Counted from the first letter of the stretch, positions 33,229 through 42,419 are shown. The stretch: DNA of 64,000 bases from Mycobacterium sp. OTB74 (GCF_029892685.1 NZ_JARXVD010000018.1:62001-126000), one strand, 5' to 3'. The notes: generated by a model from the letters alone, not told the origin. Numbers and translations: made by a program.

Positions 33229-33600
33229 ATGGCTACGGCCGAAGGTTATCTGCGCCGGCTCACTCGTCGGCTCACCGAGGATCCTGAACAGCGTGATGTC
33301 CAGGAGCTCAACGACGAAGCCCTCAACACCGGCGCTATGCGGGCAGTCGATTGCACCCGCGGGCAGGAGGTGACCATGGTTGGCACCCTGCGCTGCGTAG
33401 AGACCAATGGCAAGGGCTGTAGCGGAGGAGTCCGCGCCGAGCTGTTCGACGGCACCGACACTGTCACCCTGGTGTGGCTGGGTCAGCGCCGCATCCCCGG
33501 TATCGAGTCCGGGCGCACGCTGCGAGTGCACGGTCGGTTGGGCAAGTTGGACAGCGGAGCAAAGGCGATCTACAACCCGCATTACGAGATTCAGAAGTGA
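33229..33600 (+). CDS. OB-fold nucleic-acid-binding protein (Rv2694c type)
   Basis: 123-residue protein with an OB-fold. EVTMVGTLRCVET, VRAELFDGTDTVTLVWLGQRR and GRTLRVHGRLGK form the expected beta-strand pattern of the RecG-wedge/tRNA_anti-like OB type. The N-terminal GYLRRLTRRLTEDPEQRDVQ helix is typical of actinobacterial members. It probably binds single-stranded nucleic acid. The ATG at 33229 has AGGAGAG upstream. Its stop overlaps the DUF3159 start (GTGA). Confidence 0.85.
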   Translation: MATAEGYLRRLTRRLTEDPEQRDVQELNDEALNTGAMRAVDCTRGQEVTMVGTLRCVETNGKGCSGGVRAELFDGTDTVTLVWLGQRRIPGIESGRTLRVHGRLGKLDSGAKAIYNPHYEIQK

Positions 33601-34337
33601 CCCTCCCCGACAAGGGGACCGCAGACAGCGAGCAGGCCGAAGCCGACCTGGAGGCGGCCATCGACGCCGAGCAGGACAGCGCGGACGCCAAACTGACAGC
33701 GCATGCCCTCCTGGAACAGATGGGCGGCGTCAGCGGGCTTATCTATTCATCGCTGCCCGTCATCGTATTTGTCCCCGTATCGAGCTTCTACGGACTGACC
33801 GCAGCCATCTGTGCAGCCCTGGCAGTGGCCGCATTGATCCTGGTGTGGCGCCTGGCGCGCCGCGAGTCGGTGCAGCCGGCGGTGTCCGGCTTCATCGGCG
33901 TCGGCATCAGCGCCCTGATCGCCTACGTGGTCGGGGCCTCGAAAGGCTATTTCCTGCTTGGCATTTGGTCATCACTGGCCTATGCAGGCCTGTTCTTGGT
34001 GTCGGTGCTGGTGCGCCGCCCGTTGGTGGGATATGGCTGGAGCTGGGTCACCGGCCACGGCCACACCTGGCGTGACGTGCGCCGCGCGGTGTTGGCGTTC
34101 GACGTCGCCACCGTCGTGTGGGTGTTGGTGTTCGGGGCGCGGTTCCTGGTGCAGAACCACCTCTACGCGCATGACCAGACCCGCTGGCTGGGTGTGGCCC
34201 GTATCGCGATGGGCTGGCCGCTGACGGCCGTCGCCGCGGTTGCCACGCTGCTGGCGATTCGGGCTGCGCAGCGTGCCATTCACGAAGCTGAGCATGCTGC
34301 TGAACATGCCGAAGCGGAGCGCCCCGAAGCGGACTAG
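33597..34337 (+). CDS. DUF3159 family integral membrane protein
   Basis: 246-residue protein of the DUF3159 family (Rv2693c-type). An acidic soluble N-terminus (about 1-40) is followed by five or six hydrophobic helices: GLIYSSLPVIVFVPVSSFY, LTAAICAALAVAALILVW, VSGFIGVGISALIAYVVG, FLLGIWSSLAYAGLFLVSVL, VATVVWVLVFGARFLV and a last one near the C-terminus. It ends in a charged Glu/Ala/His tail. Function is unknown. Translationally coupled to the OB-fold gene. Confidence 0.87.
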   Translation: MTLPDKGTADSEQAEADLEAAIDAEQDSADAKLTAHALLEQMGGVSGLIYSSLPVIVFVPVSSFYGLTAAICAALAVAALILVWRLARRESVQPAVSGFIGVGISALIAYVVGASKGYFLLGIWSSLAYAGLFLVSVLVRRPLVGYGWSWVTGHGHTWRDVRRAVLAFDVATVVWVLVFGARFLVQNHLYAHDQTRWLGVARIAMGWPLTAVAAVATLLAIRAAQRAIHEAEHAAEHAEAERPEAD

Positions 34338-34993
34338 TTCGGGTGCAGCACCTGTTCGCGCAGCTCCTGCTCAACCTCGGCGATCGCCACGAACAGCAGC
34401 TCATCGCCGCCCTCCAGCGGCTCGTCGGCTTCCGGCACGATCACCCGCGGGCCGCGCAGGATGGTCACCAGCGTGGCGTCGCGTGGCAGTCCCAGTCGCT
34501 TGACGGCCTTGCCGCCCCAGGGCGTGTCGTCAGGCAGGGTGATCTCGACGAGATTGGCCTGGCCCTTGCGGAAGCTCATCAGCCGCACCAGATCGCCCAC
34601 CGAGACCGCTTCCTCCACCAGCGAGGCCAGCATCCGCGGTGTGGACACAGCTACGTCGACGCCCCAGTTCTCGTCGAACAGCCACTCGTTGCGCGGGTCG
34701 TTGACCCGGGCCACCACCCGCGGCACCGCGAATTCGGTCTTGGCCAGCAGAGAGACCACCACGTTGGCCTTGTCGTCGCCGGTGGCGGCGATGACCACGT
34801 CGAACTCTTCGAGCTTGACCGACTCCAGCAGGCTGAGTTCGCAGGCGTCACCAAGGCGCCAGTGCGCAGCGGGCACGGCGTCGACATCGATGTGTTCCGG
34901 ATTACGTTCGAGCAGGGTCACCTGATGATGGTCGACGAGTTCCCGTGCGATGGAACGGCCGACGGCACCTGCACCTGCGATAGCGACCTTCAT
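34334..34993 (-). CDS. ceoC: TrkA-type potassium regulatory protein CeoC
   Basis: 219-residue RCK protein. KVAIAGAGAVGRSIAREL is the Rossmann NAD(H)-binding motif (RCK_N, residues 1-120), and the C-terminal RCK_C (TrkA_C) has VKRLGLPRDATLVTILRGPRVIVPEADEPLEGGDELLFV. Such subunits gate K+ transporters in response to nucleotides. It follows ceoB on the same strand after 10 nt, as Rv2692 follows Rv2691, and its end overlaps the DUF3159 gene by 4 nt. Confidence 0.93.
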   Translation of the reverse strand: MKVAIAGAGAVGRSIARELVDHHQVTLLERNPEHIDVDAVPAAHWRLGDACELSLLESVKLEEFDVVIAATGDDKANVVVSLLAKTEFAVPRVVARVNDPRNEWLFDENWGVDVAVSTPRMLASLVEEAVSVGDLVRLMSFRKGQANLVEITLPDDTPWGGKAVKRLGLPRDATLVTILRGPRVIVPEADEPLEGGDELLFVAIAEVEQELREQVLHPN

Positions 34994-35003
34994 CTGGGCT
35001 CCT

Positions 35004-35678
35004 CTAGTGGCTGTCGACGTCTTCGCCCGGGGGCAGCGCCGCGATGGCGATGGCCTCGGCGACACGGCCGGAAACCGCGGCCAGGTACACCTGGTCGCCG
35101 GCCTGGATTACGGTCTTGGCGTCCGGAAGCAGTCCGCTGCCGAACCGAATCATGAATGCCACGCGGCCGCCGGTGGCACCTTCCAGCGCGGTGACGCGGT
35201 GGCCCACCCAGTCCTCGTGTAGAGACAGCTCGGTGACACCCACGTTGCCCGACGGATCCCGCCACTTGGTGGGTTCGGTTTCCCGGGTCAGCAGATTCAG
35301 CAACCGATCGGTGGTCCACGGCACCGTTGCGATGGTCGGGATGCCCAGGCGCTCATAGACCGCGGCACGTTTGGCGTCGTAGATACGGGCCACCACGCGC
35401 TGCACGCCGAAGGTCTCCCGGGCCACGCGGGCCGAGATGATGTTGGAGTTGTCGCCGGATGACACGGCGGCGAAGGCGCCGGCCTCCTCTATGCCGGCGC
35501 GCTGCAGCACGTCGCGGTCAAATCCCATGCCCAGCACACGTTCACCCGGAAATTCGGGCGACAGCCGGTGAAATGCGGTCGAATCGCGGTCGATGACGGC
35601 AACCTCATGGCCAATTCTGGCCAGGCCATCCGCCAGCGATGCGCCAACCCGTCCGCAGCCCATCACCACTACTCGCAC
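35004..35678 (-). CDS. ceoB: TrkA-type potassium regulatory protein CeoB
   Basis: 224-residue RCK protein. The N-terminal VRVVVMGCGRVGASLADGLA is the nucleotide-binding motif, DRD ends the second strand, and the C-terminal TrkA_C domain ends LPDAKTVIQAGDQVYLAAV. The GTG at 35678 has AAAGGA upstream. It diverges from a KimA-like permease gene across 95 bp and no TrkH/TrkG pore is nearby, which makes the permease a candidate partner. Confidence 0.93.
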   Translation of the reverse strand: MRVVVMGCGRVGASLADGLARIGHEVAVIDRDSTAFHRLSPEFPGERVLGMGFDRDVLQRAGIEEAGAFAAVSSGDNSNIISARVARETFGVQRVVARIYDAKRAAVYERLGIPTIATVPWTTDRLLNLLTRETEPTKWRDPSGNVGVTELSLHEDWVGHRVTALEGATGGRVAFMIRFGSGLLPDAKTVIQAGDQVYLAAVSGRVAEAIAIAALPPGEDVDSH

Positions 35679-35773
35679 CAGCGGAGTCCTTTCTGCGGGG
35701 AAGAAACCCGGAATTGAATTGAAACGTACTCGCGCAGTCCGAACGCTACAGCCAGAGCGTAAGGGGCTTACCC

Positions 35774-37777
35774 TTGGCTCTCGTGTCCAAGCTTTCGACT
35801 GCGACGCGACGCCTGGTTCTCGGCCAGCCGTTCCGAAGTGACAAGCTCGCCCACACGCTGCTACCCAAACGCATCGCACTTCCGGTATTCGCCTCGGATG
35901 CGTTGTCGTCGGTCGCCTATGCGCCGGAGGAAATCTTCCTGGTGCTGTCGGTGGCGGGGCTGAGCGCGTACTCGGTTGCGCCGTGGATCGGCCTCGCGGT
36001 TGCGGCGGTGATGCTCATCGTCATCGCCAGCTACCGGCAGAACGTGCACGCGTATCCGTCTGGCGGTGGCGATTACGAGGTGGTCACCACCAACCTCGGC
36101 CACACGGCGGGGTTGACGGTCGCCAGTGCGCTGATGGTCGACTACGTGCTCACGGTGGCGGTGTCCACGGCCTCGGCGATGTCCAACATCGGTTCGGCCG
36201 TGCCGTTCATCGCCCAGCACAAGGTGCTGCTTTCGGTCGCCGCGATCCTGCTGCTGGCGTCGCTGAACCTGCGCGGGATCCGGGAGTCTGGCACCGCATT
36301 CGCAATTCCCACCTACGCCTTCATGATCGGCATGTACATCATGCTGATTTGGGGATTCATCCAGATCTTGGTGCTCGGCCACCCATTGCGTGCCGAGTCG
36401 GCCGGTTTCAAGCTCAAATCCGAACACGGTGAGGTCATGGGCTTCGCCATGGTGTTCCTTGTCGCGCGTGCGTTTTCGTCGGGTTGTGCGGCGCTGACCG
36501 GTGTGGAGGCGATCAGCAACGGCGTCCCGGCATTCCGGAAACCCAAGTCCCGCAACGCCGCAACCACACTGCTGATGCTCGGCGTCATCGCGGTGTCCCT
36601 GTTCATGGGCATCATCGTGCTGGCCAAGCAGCTCGGCGTGAAAATGGCCGACAGCGTCGACCAATTGGTGGGCGCACCCGCGGACTATCACCAGAAGACC
36701 GTCGTGACCCAGCTGGCTGAAGCGGTGTTCAAAGAGTTTCCGGTCGGCTTGTACGCCATCGCCGGTGTCACCGCGCTGATTCTGGTGCTGGCGGCCAACA
36801 CCGCGTTCAACGGCTTCCCGGTGCTGGGATCGATTCTGGCCCAGGACCGCTACCTGCCGCGCCAGCTGCACACGCGTGGCGACCGGCTGGCCTTCTCCAA
36901 CGGAATCCTGTTCCTGGCGTTCGCCGCGATCGCATTCATCGTCGCGTTCAATGCCGAGGTCACCGCGCTGATCCAGCTGTACATCGTCGGGGTGTTCGTA
37001 TCGTTCACGCTCAGCCAGATCGGCATGGTGCGGCACTGGACCCGGTTGCTGCGCACCGAGACTGGCGCCGCCGAGCGTCGGCACATGCAGCGCTCCCGGG
37101 TGATCAACACCATCGGCTTCCTGTGCACCGGCGCGGTGCTGTTGGTGGTCATCGTGACCAAGTTCCTGGCCGGTGCGTGGATCGCGATTTTGGCCATGAG
37201 CATCCTGTTCGTGCTGATGAAGATGATCCACAAGCACTACGACACGGTGGCGCGTGAACTGCGGGCCGACACTGCGCCGGACGAGGACGTGGTGTTGCCC
37301 AGCCGCAACCACGCGATTGTGTTGATCTCCAATCTGCACCTGCCCACCCTGCGTGCGCTCGCGTACGCCCGGGCCACGCGGCCCGACGTGCTGGAGGCGC
37401 TCACGGTCAGCGTCGACGACGCCGAGACGCGGGAGCTGGTGTACAAGTGGGAGCACAGCGAGGTCACGGTGCCACTGAAGGTGCTCGCCTCGCCGTACCG
37501 CGAAATCACCCGGCCCATCTTGGATTACGTCAAACGCATCACCACCGACTCGGCCCGCACCGTGGTGACGGTGTTCATCCCGGAGTACGTGGTCGGGCAC
37601 TGGTGGGAACACATTCTGCACAACCAGAGCGCGCTGCGGCTCAAGGGCCGGCTGCTGTTCATCCCGAATGTGATGGTGACTTCGGTTCCGTGGCAACTGA
37701 GTTCGTCTGAACGGGTGAAGATGACCCTGTCGCCGGGGTCGGCTCCCGGTGACACCCGACGGGGGATCCTCGATTGA
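35774..37777 (+). CDS. APC-family permease, KimA-like potassium importer
   Basis: 667-residue APC-superfamily transporter. About 12 membrane helices lie in residues 35-495, with a soluble C-terminal domain of about 170 residues. Motifs ASDALSSVAYAPEE, SYRQNVHAYPSGGGDYEV, FSSGCAALTGVEAISNGVPAF, LVLAANTAFNGFPVL and WEHILHNQSALRL correspond segment by segment to Bacillus KimA (YdaO), a high-affinity K+ importer. It matches Rv2690c in position. The TTG start at 35774 has AAGGGG at 35761; a GTG at 35783 is an alternative. Its stop overlaps the methyltransferase start (TTGA). Confidence 0.85.
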   Translation: MALVSKLSTATRRLVLGQPFRSDKLAHTLLPKRIALPVFASDALSSVAYAPEEIFLVLSVAGLSAYSVAPWIGLAVAAVMLIVIASYRQNVHAYPSGGGDYEVVTTNLGHTAGLTVASALMVDYVLTVAVSTASAMSNIGSAVPFIAQHKVLLSVAAILLLASLNLRGIRESGTAFAIPTYAFMIGMYIMLIWGFIQILVLGHPLRAESAGFKLKSEHGEVMGFAMVFLVARAFSSGCAALTGVEAISNGVPAFRKPKSRNAATTLLMLGVIAVSLFMGIIVLAKQLGVKMADSVDQLVGAPADYHQKTVVTQLAEAVFKEFPVGLYAIAGVTALILVLAANTAFNGFPVLGSILAQDRYLPRQLHTRGDRLAFSNGILFLAFAAIAFIVAFNAEVTALIQLYIVGVFVSFTLSQIGMVRHWTRLLRTETGAAERRHMQRSRVINTIGFLCTGAVLLVVIVTKFLAGAWIAILAMSILFVLMKMIHKHYDTVARELRADTAPDEDVVLPSRNHAIVLISNLHLPTLRALAYARATRPDVLEALTVSVDDAETRELVYKWEHSEVTVPLKVLASPYREITRPILDYVKRITTDSARTVVTVFIPEYVVGHWWEHILHNQSALRLKGRLLFIPNVMVTSVPWQLSSSERVKMTLSPGSAPGDTRRGILD

Positions 37778-38982
37778 CCACGTTGACGCTGACGATCGAC
37801 GCGCCCGCCAACGGCGGCAGTTGCGTCGCCCGCCACGACGGCCGGGTGATCTTCGTGCGCCACGCGCTGCCCGGCGAGGTGGTCCGTGCGGAGGTGGTAT
37901 CAGAGCGCGGATCGTACTGGCACGCAGACGTTGTCGAGGTGTTGCAGCCATCGCCGGATCGCGTGGATTCGCTGTGCCCGATCGCCGGGGTGCACGGATC
38001 TGGTTGCTGTGACTTGGCTTTCGTCGAACCGACGGCCGGCCGCAGGCTCAAGGGTGAGGTGGTGGCCAACCAACTGGCCCGCCTGGGCGGGTACCAGTGG
38101 GATGGCGGCGCCGCCGAGGAAGTCGGCACTGTGGGGGTGCGCGGTTGGCGCACCCGGGTGCGGTTGGCGGTCGGGGCCGACGGCCGAGCGGGGTTTCACC
38201 GCTATCACAGCGCCGAGTTGGTGACCGACCTGTCGTGTGCGCAGGTGCCCGCCGGCATGCTGGCCGACCTGCCGACCCAGCCGCCGGGTGCCGAGCTGCA
38301 CGTGGTGCTCGACGACGATGGACGCCGCCACGTAGTGCGCTCCGGGCCGCGCGCCACAGGCGGCAAGTCGGGGAAGCGGGGGACCTCCAAAGCCCCGACC
38401 CAAGTGGTGTCCGGCGAGTACGAGTCGGTACAGCGGGTCGGGTCACGGGAGTGGCTGATCCCGGTGACCGCATTCTGGCAAGCCCATCGCGATGCCGCGG
38501 TGACCTACAGCGCATTGGTCGCCGACTGGGCAGAGCTGTCCGAAGGCCAAACTGCGTGGGATTTGTACGGTGGCGCAGGCGTTTTCGCCGCGGCATTGGC
38601 GGGCTCGGTGGGAGAGTCGGGTCGGGTGCTGACGGTGGACACCTCGCGGGGATCCTCACGTGCCGCGCGGGCCGCCCTGGCCGATCTGGCCTGCGTCGAC
38701 GTGATCACCGATTCGGTACGCCGGGCGCTGGCGGCGCAGCGGGCACCGGCGCAGGTGGCCGTGTTGGACCCGCCGCGCACCGGCGCCGGACGCGAGGTGA
38801 TCGATCAGCTGGCGGCCGCGGGCGTCCCGCGCGTAATCCACATCGGCTGTGAAGCCGCATCTTTCGCACGGGACATCGGGTTGTATCGCGGGCACGGATA
38901 CCAGGTGCAGCAGTTGCGGGTGTTCGACTCGTTCCCACTGACCCACCATGTCGAGTGCGTTGCGCTGCTGACCCACCCCTGA
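37774..38982 (+). CDS. Class I SAM-dependent RNA methyltransferase (TrmA/RlmD-type)
   Basis: 402-residue RNA uracil-5 methyltransferase-type enzyme. A TRAM-like domain covers the first 60 residues (ARHDGRVIFVRHALPGEVVRAEV). CPIAGVHGSGCC may be a reduced iron-sulfur Cys cluster. The SAM domain has WDLYGGAGVFAAAL, and VLDPPRTGAG is the substrate motif. The usual catalytic Cys segment (SCNPxTxARD) reads HIGCEAASFARD, keeping Cys and Glu. It matches Rv2689c. It is cotranscribed with the KimA-like gene. Confidence 0.87.
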   Translation: MTTLTLTIDAPANGGSCVARHDGRVIFVRHALPGEVVRAEVVSERGSYWHADVVEVLQPSPDRVDSLCPIAGVHGSGCCDLAFVEPTAGRRLKGEVVANQLARLGGYQWDGGAAEEVGTVGVRGWRTRVRLAVGADGRAGFHRYHSAELVTDLSCAQVPAGMLADLPTQPPGAELHVVLDDDGRRHVVRSGPRATGGKSGKRGTSKAPTQVVSGEYESVQRVGSREWLIPVTAFWQAHRDAAVTYSALVADWAELSEGQTAWDLYGGAGVFAAALAGSVGESGRVLTVDTSRGSSRAARAALADLACVDVITDSVRRALAAQRAPAQVAVLDPPRTGAGREVIDQLAAAGVPRVIHIGCEAASFARDIGLYRGHGYQVQQLRVFDSFPLTHHVECVALLTHP

Positions 38983-39034
38983 GCGCTCGGGGTCGTGTGT
39001 CCGCGCGCCGCGGATGACAAGATCGCACTACCTG

Positions 39035-39051
39035 CCCGGCTCAGAGTCGGG
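39035..39051. other. Short stem-loop upstream of nhaA
   Basis: CCCGGCT (39035-39041) pairs with AGTCGGG (39045-39051), one G-U pair, with a 3-nt loop. It lies in the 92-bp gap between the methyltransferase and nhaA genes. There is no T-tract after it, so it could be a mycobacterial non-canonical terminator or merely chance. Confidence 0.3.
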
Positions 39052-39074
39052 CCCGTCAGCGTCGGGAGTCGAAG

Positions 39075-40358
39075 ATGAACAGCCGCAACGACCGGCAGCG
39101 CCGGCGGCTGCTGACCCGCGGCACCTGGCCTGAAACCCAGCGGTTCGCCGAGATCCTGCGCAAGGAGACCGTCGGCGGCGTGCTGCTACTGCTGGCCGCC
39201 GGTATTGCCATGGTCTGGGCCAATTCGCCTGCCGCCCACATCTATGAGGCGCTGTCCGAGTTCGCCGTCGGCCCGCAGGCGTGGCATCTGAAATTGAGCC
39301 TGTCCCAATGGTCGGCTGACGGATTGCTGGCCATCTTCTTCTTCGTGGTGGGCCTCGAACTCAAGCGCGAATTCGTCGCCGGCGACCTGCGTGACCCAGC
39401 GCGGGCGGCGCTGCCGATCGCCGCGGCTGTCGGCGGCATGGTGGTACCGGCTGCGATTTTCGTAGGGGTGAACCTGGCGGCCGGTCACCCCGAGAACCTC
39501 GACGGCTGGGCGGTGCCGATCGCCACAGACATCGCGTTCGCGCTGGCAGTGCTGGCCGTGCTGTCCACGCATCTGCCTACCGCGCTGCGGACCTTCCTGC
39601 TGACCCTCGCAGTGGTGGACGACCTGCTGGCGATCATCGTCATCGCCGTCTTCTACACCGACCACCTCAACCCGATCATGTTGGCGTTGGCGGTAATTCC
39701 CGGGGCACTGTTCGTGCTAGCGGTCCAGCGCGGCGTAGGGCACTGGTGGCTGCTGCTGCCTCTGGCGGCGACTACGTGGGCGTTGGTGCACGCCAGTGGT
39801 GTGCACGCGACGGTGGCCGGGGTTTTGTTGGGTTTCGGGGTGCCGGTGCTGGGGAAGCATGCGTCGGCAGAGGCCTTCGAGCATGCGCTGCGGCCGTTGT
39901 CCGCCGGCGTGGCGGTACCGGTATTCGCGTTCTTCGCCGCCGGTGTCGGTGTGGGCGGCTGGTCGGGCCTGGTCTCCACACTGGCCCATCCGGTTACCGC
40001 CGGGATTGTGGCCGGGCTGGTGTTGGGCAAGCCGGTCGGTGTGTTCAGCACCACATTCCTGCTGGCCCGGTTCACCGGCGCCGAGCTCGACGAGGACCTC
40101 AGCTGGCTGGACGTGGCGGGCGTGGCGTTGCTGGCCGGCATCGGCTTCACCGTCTCGCTGTTGATCGGTGAGCTCGCATTCGGCATTGGCGCTGCGGACA
40201 GCGTCGACACCAAGGTCGGTGTGCTGACCGGTTCCGTGGTTGCTGGCGTGCTGGCGGCCGTGGTGCTGGCGACGCGCAACGCTGCGTACCGCCGCATTCA
40301 TCAGCGCGAGACGCTCGACGCCGACGACGACGGTGTGCCGGACATCTTTCAGCCGTGA
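39075..40358 (+). CDS. nhaA: Na+/H+ antiporter NhaA
   Basis: 427-residue NhaA-family antiporter exporting Na+ in exchange for protons. The ion-binding motifs are ATDIAFALAVL and VVDDLLAIIVIA (the two functional Asp pair), and AGIGFTVSLLIGELAF is the conserved helix 10 region. About 12 hydrophobic helices are visible. The C-terminal tail ends DADDDGVPDIF, which resembles a Ca-binding Asp-rich loop and is unusual for the family. The ATG has GGGAG upstream. This gene occupies the place where M. tuberculosis has Rv2683-Rv2688c. Confidence 0.93.
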   Translation: MNSRNDRQRRRLLTRGTWPETQRFAEILRKETVGGVLLLLAAGIAMVWANSPAAHIYEALSEFAVGPQAWHLKLSLSQWSADGLLAIFFFVVGLELKREFVAGDLRDPARAALPIAAAVGGMVVPAAIFVGVNLAAGHPENLDGWAVPIATDIAFALAVLAVLSTHLPTALRTFLLTLAVVDDLLAIIVIAVFYTDHLNPIMLALAVIPGALFVLAVQRGVGHWWLLLPLAATTWALVHASGVHATVAGVLLGFGVPVLGKHASAEAFEHALRPLSAGVAVPVFAFFAAGVGVGGWSGLVSTLAHPVTAGIVAGLVLGKPVGVFSTTFLLARFTGAELDEDLSWLDVAGVALLAGIGFTVSLLIGELAFGIGAADSVDTKVGVLTGSVVAGVLAAVVLATRNAAYRRIHQRETLDADDDGVPDIFQP

Positions 40359-40382
40359 GCGGTGGCCCCCTTAACGGGTGCG

Positions 40383-40388
40383 TAGACT
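40383..40388 (+). promoter_or_regulatory. Candidate -10 of a leaderless dxs transcript
   Basis: TAGACT ends 6 nt before the ATG of dxs, in the 36-bp gap after nhaA. Such spacing implies a transcription start at the A of ATG, common in mycobacteria. Confidence 0.4.
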
Positions 40389-40394
40389 GTCAGG

Positions 40395-42290
40395 ATGCTT
40401 GAACAGGTCCGCGGCCCCGCTGATCTGGCGCACCTATCGCAGCCACAGCTGACCGAACTCGCCGCCGAAATCCGGGAGTTCCTGGTCCACAAGGTCGCCG
40501 CTACGGGTGGGCATCTGGGCCCCAACCTGGGGGTCGTCGAACTGACGCTTGCGCTGCACCGCGTCTTCGACTCACCGCACGATCCGATCATCTTCGATAC
40601 CGGGCATCAGGCCTATGTGCACAAGATGCTGACCGGCCGGTGCTCGGACTTCGACAACTTGCGCATGAAGGACGGGCTGTCGGGCTACCCGTCGCGTGCG
40701 GAGAGTGAGCACGACTGGGTCGAGTCCAGCCATGCCAGCACCGCGCTGTCCTACGCCGACGGGCTGGCCAAGGCTTTTGAGCTGTCGGGTTACCGCAACC
40801 GGCACGTGGTGGCGGTCGTCGGCGACGGTGCGCTGACCGGCGGCATGTGCTGGGAGGCGCTGAACAACATCGCCGCCGCCAACAGGCCCATCGTCATCGT
40901 GGTCAACGACAACGGCCGCAGCTACGCGCCGACCATCGGCGGGCTGGCCGACCATTTCGCGGCACTGCGCCTACAGCCTGCCTACGAGAAGGCCCTCGAA
41001 CGCGGCAAGAACGCCCTGCGCGGCATGCCGGTCGTCGGCGAGTTCTGCTACCACTGCGTGCACAGCATCAAGGCGGGCATCAAGGACGCGCTGGCTCCGC
41101 AGGCGCTTTTCACAGACCTGGGCCTGAAGTACGTCGGGCCCATCGACGGCCACGACGAGCATGCGGTGGAGGCGGCGTTGCGGCACGCCCGTGGCTTCAA
41201 TGCGCCGGTGATCGTCCACGTGGTCACCCGCAAGGGCATGGGCTACGGTCCGGCGGAGAACGACGAAGCCGAGCAGATGCATTCGACCGGCATCATCGAC
41301 CCGCACACCGGGCGGGCCACCTCCAAGTCCGCCCCGGGCTGGACGTCGGTGTTCTCTGACGAGCTGATCAAGCAGGCTGAGACGCGACGGGACATCGTCG
41401 CGATCACCGCCGCCATGCCGGGCCCGACCGGTTTGTCGGCATTCCGGCAGCGGTTCCCGGACCGGTTCTTCGATGTCGGTATCGCCGAGCAGCATGCGAT
41501 GACCTCGGCGGCCGGCCTTGCCATGGGTGGCATGCACCCGGTGGTCGCCATCTACTCGACGTTCCTGAACCGCGCATTCGACCAGATCATGATGGACGTG
41601 GCGCTGCACAAGCTGCCGGTCACCATGGTGCTGGACCGGGCTGGTGTAACCGGTAACGACGGCGCCAGCCACAACGGTGTGTGGGACATGTCGATGCTGG
41701 GCATCGTGCCGGGTATTCGGGTGGCGGCACCGCGTGACGCGTCGCGGCTGCGTGAGGAACTCGGCGAGGCCCTGGCCGTCACTGAGGGACCGACCGCTGT
41801 CCGGTTCCCGAAAGGCGCTGTCGGCGAAGATATTCCGGCTTTGCGACGGGTGGGTGACATCGATATCCTGGCGGTGCCCGGGGACAGCCTGCCTGACGAT
41901 GTGCTGCTGGTGGCAGTCGGGTCGTTCGCCACGATGGGCCTAGCGGTGGCCGAGCGGTTGTGCAAGCAGGGCATCGGCGTGACGGTGGTGGACCCGCGGT
42001 GGGTGCTGCCCGTTCCGGCGGCCCTTGCCGATCTGGCCCGTGCCCACAAGTTGGTGGTCACGCTGGAGGACAACGGGGTAGCCGGCGGTATCGGTTCTGC
42101 GGTGTCGGCATCGCTGCGCGGCAACGAGATTGACGTACCGTGCCGCGATGTCGGTGTGCCGCAAGAGTTTCAGGGGCACGCCACCCGCGGCGAGGTGTTG
42201 GCGTCCATCGGCCTGACAGATCAGGACGTGGCCCGGCAGGTGACCGGCTGGGTGGCCGCGCTGGGCAGCACGGTCGAGGTTTCTCCCTAG
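40395..42290 (+). CDS. dxs: 1-deoxy-D-xylulose-5-phosphate synthase
   Basis: 631-residue thiamine-diphosphate enzyme that condenses pyruvate and glyceraldehyde 3-phosphate, the first step of the MEP isoprenoid pathway. ATGGHLGPNLGVVEL (about 36-50) and FDTGHQAYVHKMLTGR are substrate and ThDP-site segments. GDGALTGGMCWEALNN is the GDG-N ThDP motif. FFDVGIAEQHAM carries the catalytic Glu, and VLDRAGVTGNDG the DRAG motif. Length and position match M. tuberculosis dxs1. Confidence 0.97.
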   Translation: MLEQVRGPADLAHLSQPQLTELAAEIREFLVHKVAATGGHLGPNLGVVELTLALHRVFDSPHDPIIFDTGHQAYVHKMLTGRCSDFDNLRMKDGLSGYPSRAESEHDWVESSHASTALSYADGLAKAFELSGYRNRHVVAVVGDGALTGGMCWEALNNIAAANRPIVIVVNDNGRSYAPTIGGLADHFAALRLQPAYEKALERGKNALRGMPVVGEFCYHCVHSIKAGIKDALAPQALFTDLGLKYVGPIDGHDEHAVEAALRHARGFNAPVIVHVVTRKGMGYGPAENDEAEQMHSTGIIDPHTGRATSKSAPGWTSVFSDELIKQAETRRDIVAITAAMPGPTGLSAFRQRFPDRFFDVGIAEQHAMTSAAGLAMGGMHPVVAIYSTFLNRAFDQIMMDVALHKLPVTMVLDRAGVTGNDGASHNGVWDMSMLGIVPGIRVAAPRDASRLREELGEALAVTEGPTAVRFPKGAVGEDIPALRRVGDIDILAVPGDSLPDDVLLVAVGSFATMGLAVAERLCKQGIGVTVVDPRWVLPVPAALADLARAHKLVVTLEDNGVAGGIGSAVSASLRGNEIDVPCRDVGVPQEFQGHATRGEVLASIGLTDQDVARQVTGWVAALGSTVEVSP

Positions 42291-42419
42291 AATGCTTCGC
42301 AGCGACCGCAGAATGATGGCCGCGCGCCGGCACCGAAAGCCCGGCCGCGCTGACTCTGCCGCGGCGGCTTGGGTCACTGGCAGTTTCGCGCTGTAGGCGC
42401 AGGGTGACCGCCTTCGGAA

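Noticed and set aside
35679..35773. Possible c-di-AMP (ydaO-type) riboswitch before the KimA-like gene
   Set aside because: The gap is only 95 bp between divergent starts, too short for that aptamer plus a promoter, and no conserved aptamer segments are seen.
35861..37951. Long minus-strand open frame opposite the KimA-like permease
   Set aside because: His/Arg/Gln-rich translation without motifs, typical of the antisense of a GC-rich membrane protein gene.
39035..39051. Intrinsic terminator after the RNA methyltransferase gene
   Set aside because: The stem is short with a G-U pair and no following T-tract, so I list it only as a stem-loop.
42300..42400. GC-rich hairpin after dxs as a terminator
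   Set aside because: The arms around 42320-42355 pair only with mismatches and bulges, so support is weak.
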